DNA from: Leucobacter sp.
GTDB taxonomy: Bacteria > Actinomycetota > Actinomycetes > Actinomycetales > Microbacteriaceae
DNA: 25,844 bases
Assembly (NCBI GenBank): GCA_031178565.1
Contig: JAPSIU010000005.1
Location: 1 to 25,844 of the forward strand
Reading direction: 5' to 3'
The translations under genes and the position numbers were made by a program. The notes beneath the pieces are model-generated. The model saw only the letters and a list, made by a program, of their open reading frames with translations, was not told the DNA's origin and searched no databases. This document shows positions 15,039-21,904 of this stretch, in pieces; positions within the stretch are counted from its first letter, which is position 1; each line of letters begins with the position of its first letter.

Positions 15039-16568
15039 TCAGTCGTTCTGCGGGAAGCCGAGGTTGATGCCGCCGTGGGTGGCGGGATCGAGCCAGCGGC
15101 TGGTGATCGCCTTCTCGCGGGTGAAGAACTCGAAGCCCTGCACGCCGTACGCCTTCGCGTCGCCGAACAGCGACGCCTTCCAACCCCCGAAGGAGTGGTA
15201 CGCGACCGGGACGGGGATCGGCACGTTGATCCCGATCATGCCGACCTGGATCTCGTGCTGGAAGCGACGAGCGGCGCCGCCGTCGTTGGTGAAGATCGCG
15301 GTGCCGTTGCCGAACCGGCCCGAGTTGATCAGCTGCACGCCCTCCTCGAACGTCTGGATGCGGATGACCTGCAGCACCGGGCCGAAGATCTCCTCGGTGT
15401 ACGCGCGCGAGTCCGTCGACAGGTTGTCGATGAGGGTGGGGCCGAAGAAGAAGCCGTCCTCGTGACCCTCGACCCGGCAGCCGCGGCCGTCGACGACGAT
15501 CGTGCCGCCGTCGGCCTCGGCGATATCGACGTAGTTCGCGACCTTCGCGCGATGCTCGGCGGTGATGAGCGGACCGAGGTCGGGCTCGCCCGCCGGGCCG
15601 CCCGCGCCGTTGCCGACGCGGAGGCTCGCGATGCGCTCCGTGATCTTCTCGATCAGCTCGTCCGCGACCGGCTCGACCGCGAGCACGACCGAGAGCGCCA
15701 TGCAGCGCTCGCCCGCCGCGCCGTAACCCGCGTTCACGGCCTGATCCGCGACGAGATCGAGATCCGCGTCGGGCAGCACGAGCATGTGGTTCTTGGCGCC
15801 GCCGAGCGCCTGCACCCGCTTGCCGTGCTTCGCAGCAGTCTCGTAGATGTACTGCGCGATCGGCGTCGAACCCACGAAGGAGATCGAGTCCACGTCGGGC
15901 GAGGTGAGCAGGCCGTCCACCGCGAGCTTGTCGCCGTTAAGCACGGTGAACACGCCGTCGGGAAGCCCGGCCTCCTGCCACAGCTCCGCCAGCCAGATCG
16001 AAGCCGAGGGATCCTTCTCGCTCGGCTTCACGATCACGGCGTTCCCGGCCGCGATCGCGATCGGGAAGAACCACATCGGCACCATCACGGGGAAGTTGAA
16101 CGGCGAGATGATGCCGGCCACACCGATCGGCTGCTTGAGCGTGTACACGTCGATCCCCGTCGACACGCTCTCCGAGAAGCCGCCCTTGATCAGGTTCGGG
16201 AACCCGGTCGCGAGTTCCACGACCTCCTGCCCGCGAGCGATCTCGCCCATCGCGTCCGACAGCACCTTGCCGTGCTCACGGGTGATGATCTCCGCCAGCT
16301 CGCTCTTCTTGGCCACGAGCAACTCGCGGAACTTGAAGATGACCGTCTGCCGCTTCGCCATCGACAGCTCGCTCCACACCTCGAAGCCGCGTCGCGCGGA
16401 CGCGATCGCCTCGGCGACCTCCGCCTCGTCGGCGAGCGCGACGTGCGCCTGCACCTCTCCGGTGGCGGGGTTGTAGACGGGAGCCGTACGACCGCTCGCC
16501 GACTCGCGGCGGGCGCCGTCGATCCAGTGCGGAAGAACGGGGACGGTCTCGGTGCTCTCGGTGCTCAT
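15039..16568 (-). CDS. mmsA: CoA-acylating methylmalonate-semialdehyde dehydrogenase
   Basis: The 509-residue ALDH-superfamily enzyme has ISPFNFP with Asn158, FVGSTPIA (231-238) and catalytic Cys289 in GAAGERCMAL. Where ordinary ALDHs have the general base in ELGGK, this protein has ALGGAKNHM, lacking the Glu, which is the mark of the CoA-dependent MMSDH/IolA class. In inositol catabolism it turns malonic semialdehyde into acetyl-CoA, CO2 and NADH; many members also act on methylmalonate semialdehyde from valine. AAGGAAG precedes ATG 16568. It could equally be named iolA; the operon position favours that role. Confidence 0.94.
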   Translation of the reverse strand: MSTESTETVPVLPHWIDGARRESASGRTAPVYNPATGEVQAHVALADEAEVAEAIASARRGFEVWSELSMAKRQTVIFKFRELLVAKKSELAEIITREHGKVLSDAMGEIARGQEVVELATGFPNLIKGGFSESVSTGIDVYTLKQPIGVAGIISPFNFPVMVPMWFFPIAIAAGNAVIVKPSEKDPSASIWLAELWQEAGLPDGVFTVLNGDKLAVDGLLTSPDVDSISFVGSTPIAQYIYETAAKHGKRVQALGGAKNHMLVLPDADLDLVADQAVNAGYGAAGERCMALSVVLAVEPVADELIEKITERIASLRVGNGAGGPAGEPDLGPLITAEHRAKVANYVDIAEADGGTIVVDGRGCRVEGHEDGFFFGPTLIDNLSTDSRAYTEEIFGPVLQVIRIQTFEEGVQLINSGRFGNGTAIFTNDGGAARRFQHEIQVGMIGINVPIPVPVAYHSFGGWKASLFGDAKAYGVQGFEFFTREKAITSRWLDPATHGGINLGFPQND

Positions 16569-16590
16569 GATTGCTTCCTTACTGTTCGGG

Positions 16591-16618
16591 ATCCCGCGAT
16601 TCGCTTCGCACGCGGGAT
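16591..16618. repeat. Intercistronic hairpin between the aldolase and mmsA genes
   Basis: ATCCCGCG (16591-16598) and CGCGGGAT (16611-16618) form a perfect 8-bp stem with a 12-base loop, ATTCGCTTCGCA. It lies between the aldolase stop (16625) and the mmsA ribosome site. It has no T tract, so it is not a clear terminator. It may be a REP-like element or an mRNA-stability hairpin that alters stoichiometry within the operon. Confidence 0.5.
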
Positions 16619-16624
16619 GACGGA

Positions 16625-17506
16625 TTAGAGGGTCTTGTGCACGAGGCGGGCGGCGGTGTCGACCGCCGCCGCGACGTCGTCGTCGTGCGGGTAGAGCAGG
16701 GTGCGGCCGACCGTGAGCCCCCGCACGCCGGGCAGGGCGAGCGCACGCTCCCAGGCGGTGAACGTCTCGTCGGGGTCTCCGCCGTTGTCGCCGCCGAGCA
16801 GCAGCGTCGGCATCGTGGTCGCCTCCATCACCCGCTCCATCTCGTCGACGACGGGCAGCTTCATCCAGGTGTAGGCGCTCGAGTTGCCGAGGCCCGAGGC
16901 GATCGCGGTCGAGAGGATCACGGCCTCCGCCGAGAGGTCGTTGACGACCCGGCCGTCCACTCGACCGCTCATGAAGGGCTCGAGCATGATCGGCAGTCCG
17001 GCCGCGGCGGCGGCGTCGACGGCTCGCGCGGTCGCCTCGAGCGTCGGCGCCGTCCCCGCGTCGTCGAGGTCCACGCGGATGAGCGTCTTGGCGAAGTCGA
17101 TCCCCTGCCGCACCATCGCGTCGACGTCGTAGGCGGTGTAGCGGTCGTCCAGCTCGAACGAGGCGCCCCGCAGGCCGCCGCGGTTCATGGATCCGACCAC
17201 GATCTTGCCCTCGAGCAGGCCGAGCGCCGCGAGGTCGTCGATGATGTCGGGGGTGCCGAGCACGCCGTCGACGCCGGGCCGGGACAGCGCGAGCGCCATC
17301 CGCTCGAGCAGTTCGTAGCGGTTGGCCATCGCGGTCCGGTTCGATCCCACCGCGATCGCCCCGCGGGCGGGGTGGTCGGCCGCCACGATGAAGAGGCGCC
17401 CGTCCCCCTGGATCACGTCGCGGCGCGTGCGCTCCGCGAGCGCCCGGCCGACTCCCGCGGGATCGGCGGCGCGCAGCTCGCGCAATCGTTCGAAGTCCAG
17501 CGCCAC
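16625..17506 (-). CDS. Cgl0158-type class I aldolase-like protein of inositol catabolism
   Basis: The frame opens far upstream inside iolC, but family resemblance starts at MALDFERLREL, so GTG 17506 is chosen; it gives 293 residues and starts one base after the iolC stop, with a GGGGG site. The protein is a (beta/alpha)8 barrel with RRDVIQGDGRLFIVAADHPARGAI, GKIVVGSMNRGG and LLGGDNGG, matching the family named after Corynebacterium glutamicum Cgl0158. These replace IolJ and are thought to split 2-deoxy-5-keto-D-gluconate 6-phosphate into dihydroxyacetone phosphate and malonic semialdehyde. The function is by operon position and family annotation; this is the least directly proven step of the pathway here. 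Confidence 0.82.
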   Translation of the reverse strand: MALDFERLRELRAADPAGVGRALAERTRRDVIQGDGRLFIVAADHPARGAIAVGSNRTAMANRYELLERMALALSRPGVDGVLGTPDIIDDLAALGLLEGKIVVGSMNRGGLRGASFELDDRYTAYDVDAMVRQGIDFAKTLIRVDLDDAGTAPTLEATARAVDAAAAAGLPIMLEPFMSGRVDGRVVNDLSAEAVILSTAIASGLGNSSAYTWMKLPVVDEMERVMEATTMPTLLLGGDNGGDPDETFTAWERALALPGVRGLTVGRTLLYPHDDDVAAAVDTAARLVHKTL

Positions 17507-17507
17507 C

Positions 17508-18479
17508 TCAGGCCCCCTTCGGAATCGCGCCGCCGGCGAGCACGGACTCGATCTCCGCGGCGTCCGGCATCGCCGTCGAGCACTCGCGGCGCGTCGCCAC
17601 GATCGCCCCCGCGACGTTGGCGAAGCGGAGGATCCGCTCCAGCCCCCAGCCCTCGAGCAGGCCGTGGCAGAGCGCGCCGCCGAAGGCATCGCCCGATCCG
17701 AGGCCGTTGACGACCTCCACGAAGTGCGGGGGGACCTCGACCCGCTCGTCGCGGGTCTTCGCGAGCACTCCCCTGGGACCCTGCTTCACGATCGCGAGCT
17801 CGATGCCGCGTTCGAGCAGGGCGTCCGCCGCGCGGTCCGGCTCGGTCTCGCCCACGGCGACCTCGCACTCCTCTCGGTTGCCCACCGCCACCGTCACGTG
17901 GTCGAGCGCCTGCGCTACCTGCGCACTCGCCTCGGCGGGGTCCGCCCAGAACATGGGGCGGTAGTCGAGATCGAGGATCGTGTGCGCGCGCCGTCCACGA
18001 GCCGCGAGGGCGGCGTGGTGCGCGGCTCGGCTCGGCTCCTGGCTGAAGCCGGTGACGGTCAGCCAGAGGATGCTGGCCTCGCGCACGGCGTCGAGGTCGA
18101 GATCCTCGGATGCGATCTGCAGGTCGGGCGCCTTCGGCTCGCGATAGAAGTAGAGCGGGAAGTCGTCGGGCGGGAAGATCTCGCAGAAGGTGACCGGTGT
18201 CGGGTACTGCGGATCGACGCGGACCTCGCGCGGGTCGACGCCGAGACGATCGAGCTCGCGCAGCAGGTACCGGCCGAAGGGGTCGTCGCCCACCCGAGAG
18301 ACGAGCGCGCTCGAGCGCCCGTGCTTCGCCGCGGCGACGGCGACGTTCGCCGCGCTGCCGCCGAGGTATTTGCCGAAGCTCGTCACGTCCTCGAGGCCCA
18401 CCCCGTCCTGGAGCGGGTAGACGTCGACCCCGAGTCGCCCCATCAACAGCACGTCGTCAGGACGTCGTCGTTCCGCCAT
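17508..18479 (-). CDS. iolC: 5-dehydro-2-deoxygluconokinase, PfkB family
   Basis: The 323-residue protein is a ribokinase-fold sugar kinase. It starts with DVLLMGRLGVDVYPLQDGVGLEDV, carries PfkB signature 1 as GGSAANVA (40-47) and signature 2 as NGLGSGDAFGGA (258-269) with the catalytic base Asp264. The YPLQ.GV.L segment is characteristic of IolC. It phosphorylates 2-deoxy-5-keto-D-gluconate at C6 with ATP. It is the first gene of the iolC-J-A-B-D operon, facing the divergent gntR gene across 177 bp that hold two candidate operators. GGAG precedes ATG 18479. Confidence 0.94.
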   Translation of the reverse strand: MAERRRPDDVLLMGRLGVDVYPLQDGVGLEDVTSFGKYLGGSAANVAVAAAKHGRSSALVSRVGDDPFGRYLLRELDRLGVDPREVRVDPQYPTPVTFCEIFPPDDFPLYFYREPKAPDLQIASEDLDLDAVREASILWLTVTGFSQEPSRAAHHAALAARGRRAHTILDLDYRPMFWADPAEASAQVAQALDHVTVAVGNREECEVAVGETEPDRAADALLERGIELAIVKQGPRGVLAKTRDERVEVPPHFVEVVNGLGSGDAFGGALCHGLLEGWGLERILRFANVAGAIVATRRECSTAMPDAAEIESVLAGGAIPKGA

Positions 18480-18531
18480 TCGCTCCGCCTTTCACGGTGA
18501 CGCGCCCCGGTGCTTCCGTGCGCCGCTTCAT

Positions 18532-18543
18532 TTGTCCTAACAA
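18532..18543. promoter_or_regulatory. Candidate IolR operator 1 in the iolC/gntR intergenic region
   Basis: TTGTCCTAACAA has outer inverted TTGT/ACAA arms and lies 53 bp before the iolC start. On the minus strand TTATTGTTAGGAC next to it could serve as a -10 region, so binding would repress iolC. See the matching sites at 18594-18605 and 1906-1921. Confidence 0.6.
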
Positions 18544-18593
18544 TAACACGTGCGCGAGCCGTGGGCACCGGTCGACTTCAGCTGCAGGTAATG

Positions 18594-18605
18594 TTGTCCA
18601 CACAA
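18594..18605. promoter_or_regulatory. Candidate IolR operator 2 in the iolC/gntR intergenic region
   Basis: TTGTCCACACAA shares TTGTCC and ACAA with operator 1 and lies 51 bp before the gntR start, 62 bp (close to six helical turns) from operator 1. Placement next to gntR suggests autoregulation and possible looping. Confidence 0.6.
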
Positions 18606-18656
18606 AGTATCGTGAGCGCAACGGCGCGCGCTTCCGGACGAGCCGAGGAGAATCGC

Positions 18657-19415
18657 ATGAGCACGGATCCCGTATGGCCCGATGAGATGTTCTCCGATCT
18701 GGACCGGACAGGGCCGGTTCCCCTCTACTTCCAGATCTCGAGCCGCCTCGAGCGGGCGATCCGCGAGGGTGTCATCCCCGCGGGCGCGCGTCTGCAGAAC
18801 GAGATCGCCATCGGCGAGCGCCTCGGCCTGTCGCGCCCCACGGTCCGGCGCGCGATCCAGGAGCTCGTCGACAAGGGCCTGCTCGTCCGCCGCCGCGGCA
18901 TCGGCACCCAGGTGGTGCAGGCCCGGGTGAGCCGGCCGGTCGAACTCACGAGTCTCCACGAGGACCTCAGCCGGGTGGGGCACCACCCCTCGACCCGTGT
19001 GCTGTCGCTGGAGCGCATCCCCGCCGAGGAGGAGACCGCGCAGCAGCTCCGCATCGAGCCCGGCACCGAGATCACCCGGATCCGGCGCCTGCGCAGCGCC
19101 GACGGCGTCCCGATGGCCGTTCTCGTGAACCTGCTCCCCCCGGAGTTCGCCGACATCACCGTCGAGGACCTCGAGCGGCAGGGGCTCTACGAGATCCTGC
19201 GCGGTCGCGGGATCACGATCAAGATCGCCAACCAGACCATCGGCGCGCGGCGGACGCACGGCGACGAGCACGAACTGCTCGACCTGCCCAAGGGCAGCCC
19301 GCTGCTCACGATGGACCGCGTCGCCTTCGACCACGGCGGGCGCGTCATCGAGGCCGGTCACCACTGCTACCGCCCCGACCTCTACTCCTTCGAGACCACA
19401 CTCGTCGCGCGCTGA
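18657..19415 (+). CDS. GntR-family (HutC/UTRA) regulator of the iol locus
   Basis: ATG 18657 is chosen because GAGGAG lies 6 bases upstream; the open frame extends further 5' without family resemblance. The 252-residue product has a winged helix-turn-helix at about 20-90 (VPLYFQISSRLERAIREG to GIGTQVV) and a UTRA ligand-binding domain after that (about 105-245, with RIRRLRSADGVPMAV and the terminal RVIEAGHHCYRPDLYSF). HutC-type proteins usually repress until a pathway intermediate binds. Divergent position to iolC and the TTGTCC motifs suggest it is the inositol regulator (IolR-like in role). It belongs to a different family from Bacillus IolR (DeoR), so the role is inferred. Confidence 0.88.
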   Translation: MSTDPVWPDEMFSDLDRTGPVPLYFQISSRLERAIREGVIPAGARLQNEIAIGERLGLSRPTVRRAIQELVDKGLLVRRRGIGTQVVQARVSRPVELTSLHEDLSRVGHHPSTRVLSLERIPAEEETAQQLRIEPGTEITRIRRLRSADGVPMAVLVNLLPPEFADITVEDLERQGLYEILRGRGITIKIANQTIGARRTHGDEHELLDLPKGSPLLTMDRVAFDHGGRVIEAGHHCYRPDLYSFETTLVAR

Positions 19416-19430
19416 TCGTGCGGTCGCCGC

Positions 19431-19481
19431 GATCCCGGGCGCCGCACCCGGGTCCGCCGGGCCTGGCACCGATCCGGGATC
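19431..19481. terminator. Bidirectional hairpin region between convergent genes
   Basis: GATCCCGG (19431-19438) and CCGGGATC (19474-19481) are inverted, and CCCGGG at 19434-19439 and 19447-19452 give an alternative inner stem. The region lies between the gntR stop (19415) and the stop of the opposing glycosyltransferase, which it reaches. No T tract is present. Confidence 0.5.
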
Positions 19482-20703
19482 AGGCGAGCAGTTCGCGGTA
19501 GACCACGAGCAGCTGCGCGGCCGAATCCGCCCACGTGCTCCTCAGCGCGTGCTCGCGCGCGGCGGAGCCCATCCGCTCGAGGCGTTCGGGATCGGCGAGG
19601 AGCCGCTCGATGGCGTGGGCCCAGACGAAGCGGTCGTCGCCCGAGACGAGCACGCCGGTCTCGCCGTCGACCACGGCCTCGCGCAGCCCGCCCGCGTTCC
19701 GGGCGATCACGGGCACCCCGGAGGCCGCGGCCTCGAGCGCGACGAGCCCGAACGTCTCGGAGTGGGAGGGGACGATCATGACGGCGGCGCTGCGGATCCG
19801 CTCCGCGAGCTCGCTCCGGCGGAGGGCGCCGTCGAAGGCCGTCGTGCCGAGCATGCCGTACTGCACGACCGCCTCGTGGAGCGCCAGCGCGTAGTCGTCG
19901 CCGTCGGGCGGCGGAGCACCCACGATCCGGAGCGTCGGGCGGAGCCGATCCGGCATGGCGGCGACCGCGTCGATGATCAGGTCGAACCCCTTGAGCGGGT
20001 GCAGCCTGCCGACCATGATCGCCTCGGGCCGCCCGCCGCTGCTCAGCCAGTCGCGCTGCTCGGCGCACTCCTGGGTCGCGCAGGGGCGGAAGAGCTCGGT
20101 GTCGACCCCCACGCGTACGACGCGCACCCGCTCGGGATCCCCCTCGAGCCGATCGATCACCGTGCGCCGCTCGGCCTCGCTCACCGTGACGACGAGGTCG
20201 ACCTCGCGGGCGAGCATGCGCTCGCCCGCGAGGCGACCGGGCGACTCGGGTCGTTCCCCGTCCTCGAGGGGGGAATCGGGCGGGGCCGCGATCGAGTGGT
20301 AGCTCTGCACGATCGGGATGCCGGTGGCGCGCGCGACCGGCAGTGCGGCGACACCCGAGAACCAGTGCTCGGCGTGGAGCAGGTCGACGGGGTTGCGCTC
20401 GATCTCGTCGGCGAGCCGCTCGCCGAACTCGCCCATCACGGCCTCGTGCTCGCCCTTCGCGAGCAGCCGCGCCGGCCCGGCGTCGAGACGCACGACCCGC
20501 AGATTCGGCTGCAGCTCGATCCGCGCGGGCGCGTCGGGATCGCTGCGCCGCGTGAAGATCGTGATCTCGTGGCCTTCCCGCGCCAGCGCCTCGGCCTGAG
20601 CGCGCACTACCACGTTCATCCCCCCGGCGTCCCGGGTGCCGGGTACGTCGAGCGGCGACGTGTGCAGCATGACGAAACCGATTCGCGCTCGTTCGAACTT
20701 CAT
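19480..20703 (-). CDS. GT4 glycosyltransferase, MshA-like
   Basis: The 407-residue GT-B enzyme has the N-terminal acceptor loop GTRDAGGMNVVV (22-33), LLHAEHWFSGVAALPVA, SYHSI, then the donor-binding half with VGRLHPLKGFDLIIDAV and the retaining EX7E motif SHSETFGLVALE (Glu316 and Glu324). GGMN plus HW.SG are features of MshA, which joins GlcNAc from UDP-GlcNAc to 1L-myo-inositol 1-phosphate in mycothiol synthesis. Identity is only family-level, so a surface-glycan or other GT4 role is possible. ATG 20703 has no clear ribosome site; an ATACGT-CGA-ACGTAT palindrome overlaps the start. It is 50 bp after the lyase gene and may be co-transcribed with it. Confidence 0.8.
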   Translation of the reverse strand: MKFERARIGFVMLHTSPLDVPGTRDAGGMNVVVRAQAEALAREGHEITIFTRRSDPDAPARIELQPNLRVVRLDAGPARLLAKGEHEAVMGEFGERLADEIERNPVDLLHAEHWFSGVAALPVARATGIPIVQSYHSIAAPPDSPLEDGERPESPGRLAGERMLAREVDLVVTVSEAERRTVIDRLEGDPERVRVVRVGVDTELFRPCATQECAEQRDWLSSGGRPEAIMVGRLHPLKGFDLIIDAVAAMPDRLRPTLRIVGAPPPDGDDYALALHEAVVQYGMLGTTAFDGALRRSELAERIRSAAVMIVPSHSETFGLVALEAAASGVPVIARNAGGLREAVVDGETGVLVSGDDRFVWAHAIERLLADPERLERMGSAAREHALRSTWADSAAQLLVVYRELLA

Positions 20704-20716
20704 ACGTCGAACGTAT
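20702..20716. promoter_or_regulatory. Palindrome overlapping the glycosyltransferase start codon
   Basis: ATACGT-CGA-ACGTAT is a perfect 6-bp inverted repeat covering the start codon and 13 bases before it, in place of a Shine-Dalgarno site. It may be an operator on a leaderless transcript or a hairpin limiting translation. Confidence 0.35.
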
Positions 20717-20753
20717 CGGACTCGGAGCCTCTCGACCGCACGTGCGGCAGGCG

Positions 20754-21662
20754 TCAGCGGTACCCCGCCGCCAGCGCGGCCTCCGTCGCCCGCTGCACAT
20801 CGGCGGTGTGCTCCTCGCCGAGCGGCGTACGCGGCGGGCGGCAGACGCCCCCCTTGCGGCCGGCGATGTCCATCGACAGCTTGATGGCCTGGATGAACTC
20901 GCTGCGGGAGTCCCAGCGGAACAGCTCGTGCAGATCCCGGTACATCGGCAGCGCGCGGTTCAGGTCGCCGAAGTCGCCCGAGGTGACGAGCTCGTACAGC
21001 TCGACGCAGGCGCGGGGCAGTGCGTTCGGGTAGCCGGACACCCAGCCCTTCGCGCCGGCGATGCCGCCCTCGAGCAGCACGTCGTCGGTGCCCACGAGGA
21101 TGTCGAGCTCGGGAGCGAGCTCCGCGATCTCGTACGGGCGGCGGCAGTCGCCGGTGAACTCCTTGACCGCGACGATGAGGCCCTCGGCGTGCAGCTGCGC
21201 GAGCAGCCGCGGGCTCATGTCGACGCGGGTGTCGAAGGGGTTGTTGTAGGCCACGATCGGCAGGCCGACCTTGGCGGCCTCGCGGTAGTGGTGGATCACC
21301 GCCTCCTCGGTGGCGCGGTAGGTGTTCGGCGGCAGCATGAGCACCGACTGCGCACCGGCCTCGGCGGCCTGCTCCACCCAGCGCACGGTCTCCAGCGTGC
21401 CGTAGGCCGCGACGCCCGGCATGACCCCGAAGCCCTCGGGCGCCGCCTCGACCGCGGTCGTGACGACGCGGGCGCGCTCATCGGGGGTCAGGGTCTGGTA
21501 CTCGCCGAGCGAGCCGTTCGGGGTGATGCCGTGGCAGCCGCCCTCCGCGAGGAACCGGACGTGGTCCGCGAATCCGTCGAAGTCGACGGACAGATCATCA
21601 TGGAAGGGGAGCGCGCTCGCCACGTAGACGCCGCGCCAGGGGGTATCGCTCTTGATGCTCAT
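20754..21662 (-). CDS. Dihydrodipicolinate synthase/N-acetylneuraminate lyase family protein
   Basis: The 302-residue TIM-barrel has the class I lyase features: PNGSLGEYQTL (48-58), YNNP with Tyr139, and the Schiff-base Lys167 in VAVKEFTGD. True DapA normally has GTTGE at the first site; GSLGE is seen in catabolic relatives such as keto-acid aldolases and the 1-pyrroline-4-hydroxy-2-carboxylate deaminase group. It therefore probably cleaves or deaminates a 2-keto-acid-type substrate, not lysine synthesis. GGAGGAGG precedes ATG 21662. It is divergent from an MHS transporter and shares an operator with an FCD regulator, so the three likely form one catabolic module. Substrate unknown. Confidence 0.85.
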   Translation of the reverse strand: MSIKSDTPWRGVYVASALPFHDDLSVDFDGFADHVRFLAEGGCHGITPNGSLGEYQTLTPDERARVVTTAVEAAPEGFGVMPGVAAYGTLETVRWVEQAAEAGAQSVLMLPPNTYRATEEAVIHHYREAAKVGLPIVAYNNPFDTRVDMSPRLLAQLHAEGLIVAVKEFTGDCRRPYEIAELAPELDILVGTDDVLLEGGIAGAKGWVSGYPNALPRACVELYELVTSGDFGDLNRALPMYRDLHELFRWDSRSEFIQAIKLSMDIAGRKGGVCRPPRTPLGEEHTADVQRATEAALAAGYR

Positions 21663-21672
21663 GGTGGTTCCT

Positions 21673-21690
21673 CCTCCCGGCGCCGGGAGG
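21673..21690 (-). promoter_or_regulatory. Perfect palindrome in the lyase leader next to the ribosome site
   Basis: CCTCCCGGCGCCGGGAGG is a perfect 18-bp palindrome. In the minus-strand transcript its 3' arm (GGGAGG) contributes to the GGAGGAGG ribosome site 11 bp before the lyase start, so a folded leader could hide it. Confidence 0.45.
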
Positions 21691-21722
21691 GCGTCGGGAT
21701 GCGTATCGGGGGTGGATGCGGT

Positions 21723-21747
21723 CTACTCGAGGAGTAGTGCGCTACAC
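21723..21747. promoter_or_regulatory. Candidate operator of the FCD regulator (lyase/transporter intergenic region)
   Basis: GTAGTGCGCTACAC (21734-21747) is the exact reverse complement of GTGTAGCGCACTAC upstream of the FCD regulator at 23986-23999. Next to it, CTACTC-GAG-GAGTAG (21723-21737) is another perfect inverted repeat. Both lie 61-85 bp before the lyase start. FadR/FCD-type proteins bind short GT...AC dyads. Confidence 0.65.
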
Positions 21748-21825
21748 GCTACCCCGTTATCCGGCCGGGCTGCAACAGCAGATGGTTCCTCACCTGGCCA
21801 ATATCGGCTTATTTCTCACCGGAGG

Positions 21826-21854
21826 TTGACAAAGCGGTTCAAGTTCGCGAATGT
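21826..21854 (+). promoter_or_regulatory. Possible promoter of the MHS transporter
   Basis: TTGACA at 21826-21831 is a consensus -35 box. With a 17-base spacer the -10 position reads GAATGT, a weak match. It is 51 bp before the ATG at 21905. The remaining intergenic sequence holds no gene. Confidence 0.4.
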
Positions 21855-21904
21855 GGTGCGTGGCACATTACTCTGCTTCGACATCAGCAAGGGAACGTTA
21901 GGCA

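Noticed and set aside
11935..16628. Plus-strand frames of 729 and 825 codons over the iol operon
   Set aside because: They are shadows of iolD, iolB and mmsA, which all have catalytic motifs and ribosome sites on the other strand.
17507..17689. Longer start (17689) for the Cgl0158-like aldolase
   Set aside because: The extension lies inside iolC and is Arg/Ser-rich shadow sequence; GTG 17506 directly after the iolC stop fits the family length.
18510..18656. Longer start for the GntR regulator at 18510
   Set aside because: The added residues show no domain, would cover both candidate operators, and a strong GAGGAG site supports ATG 18657.
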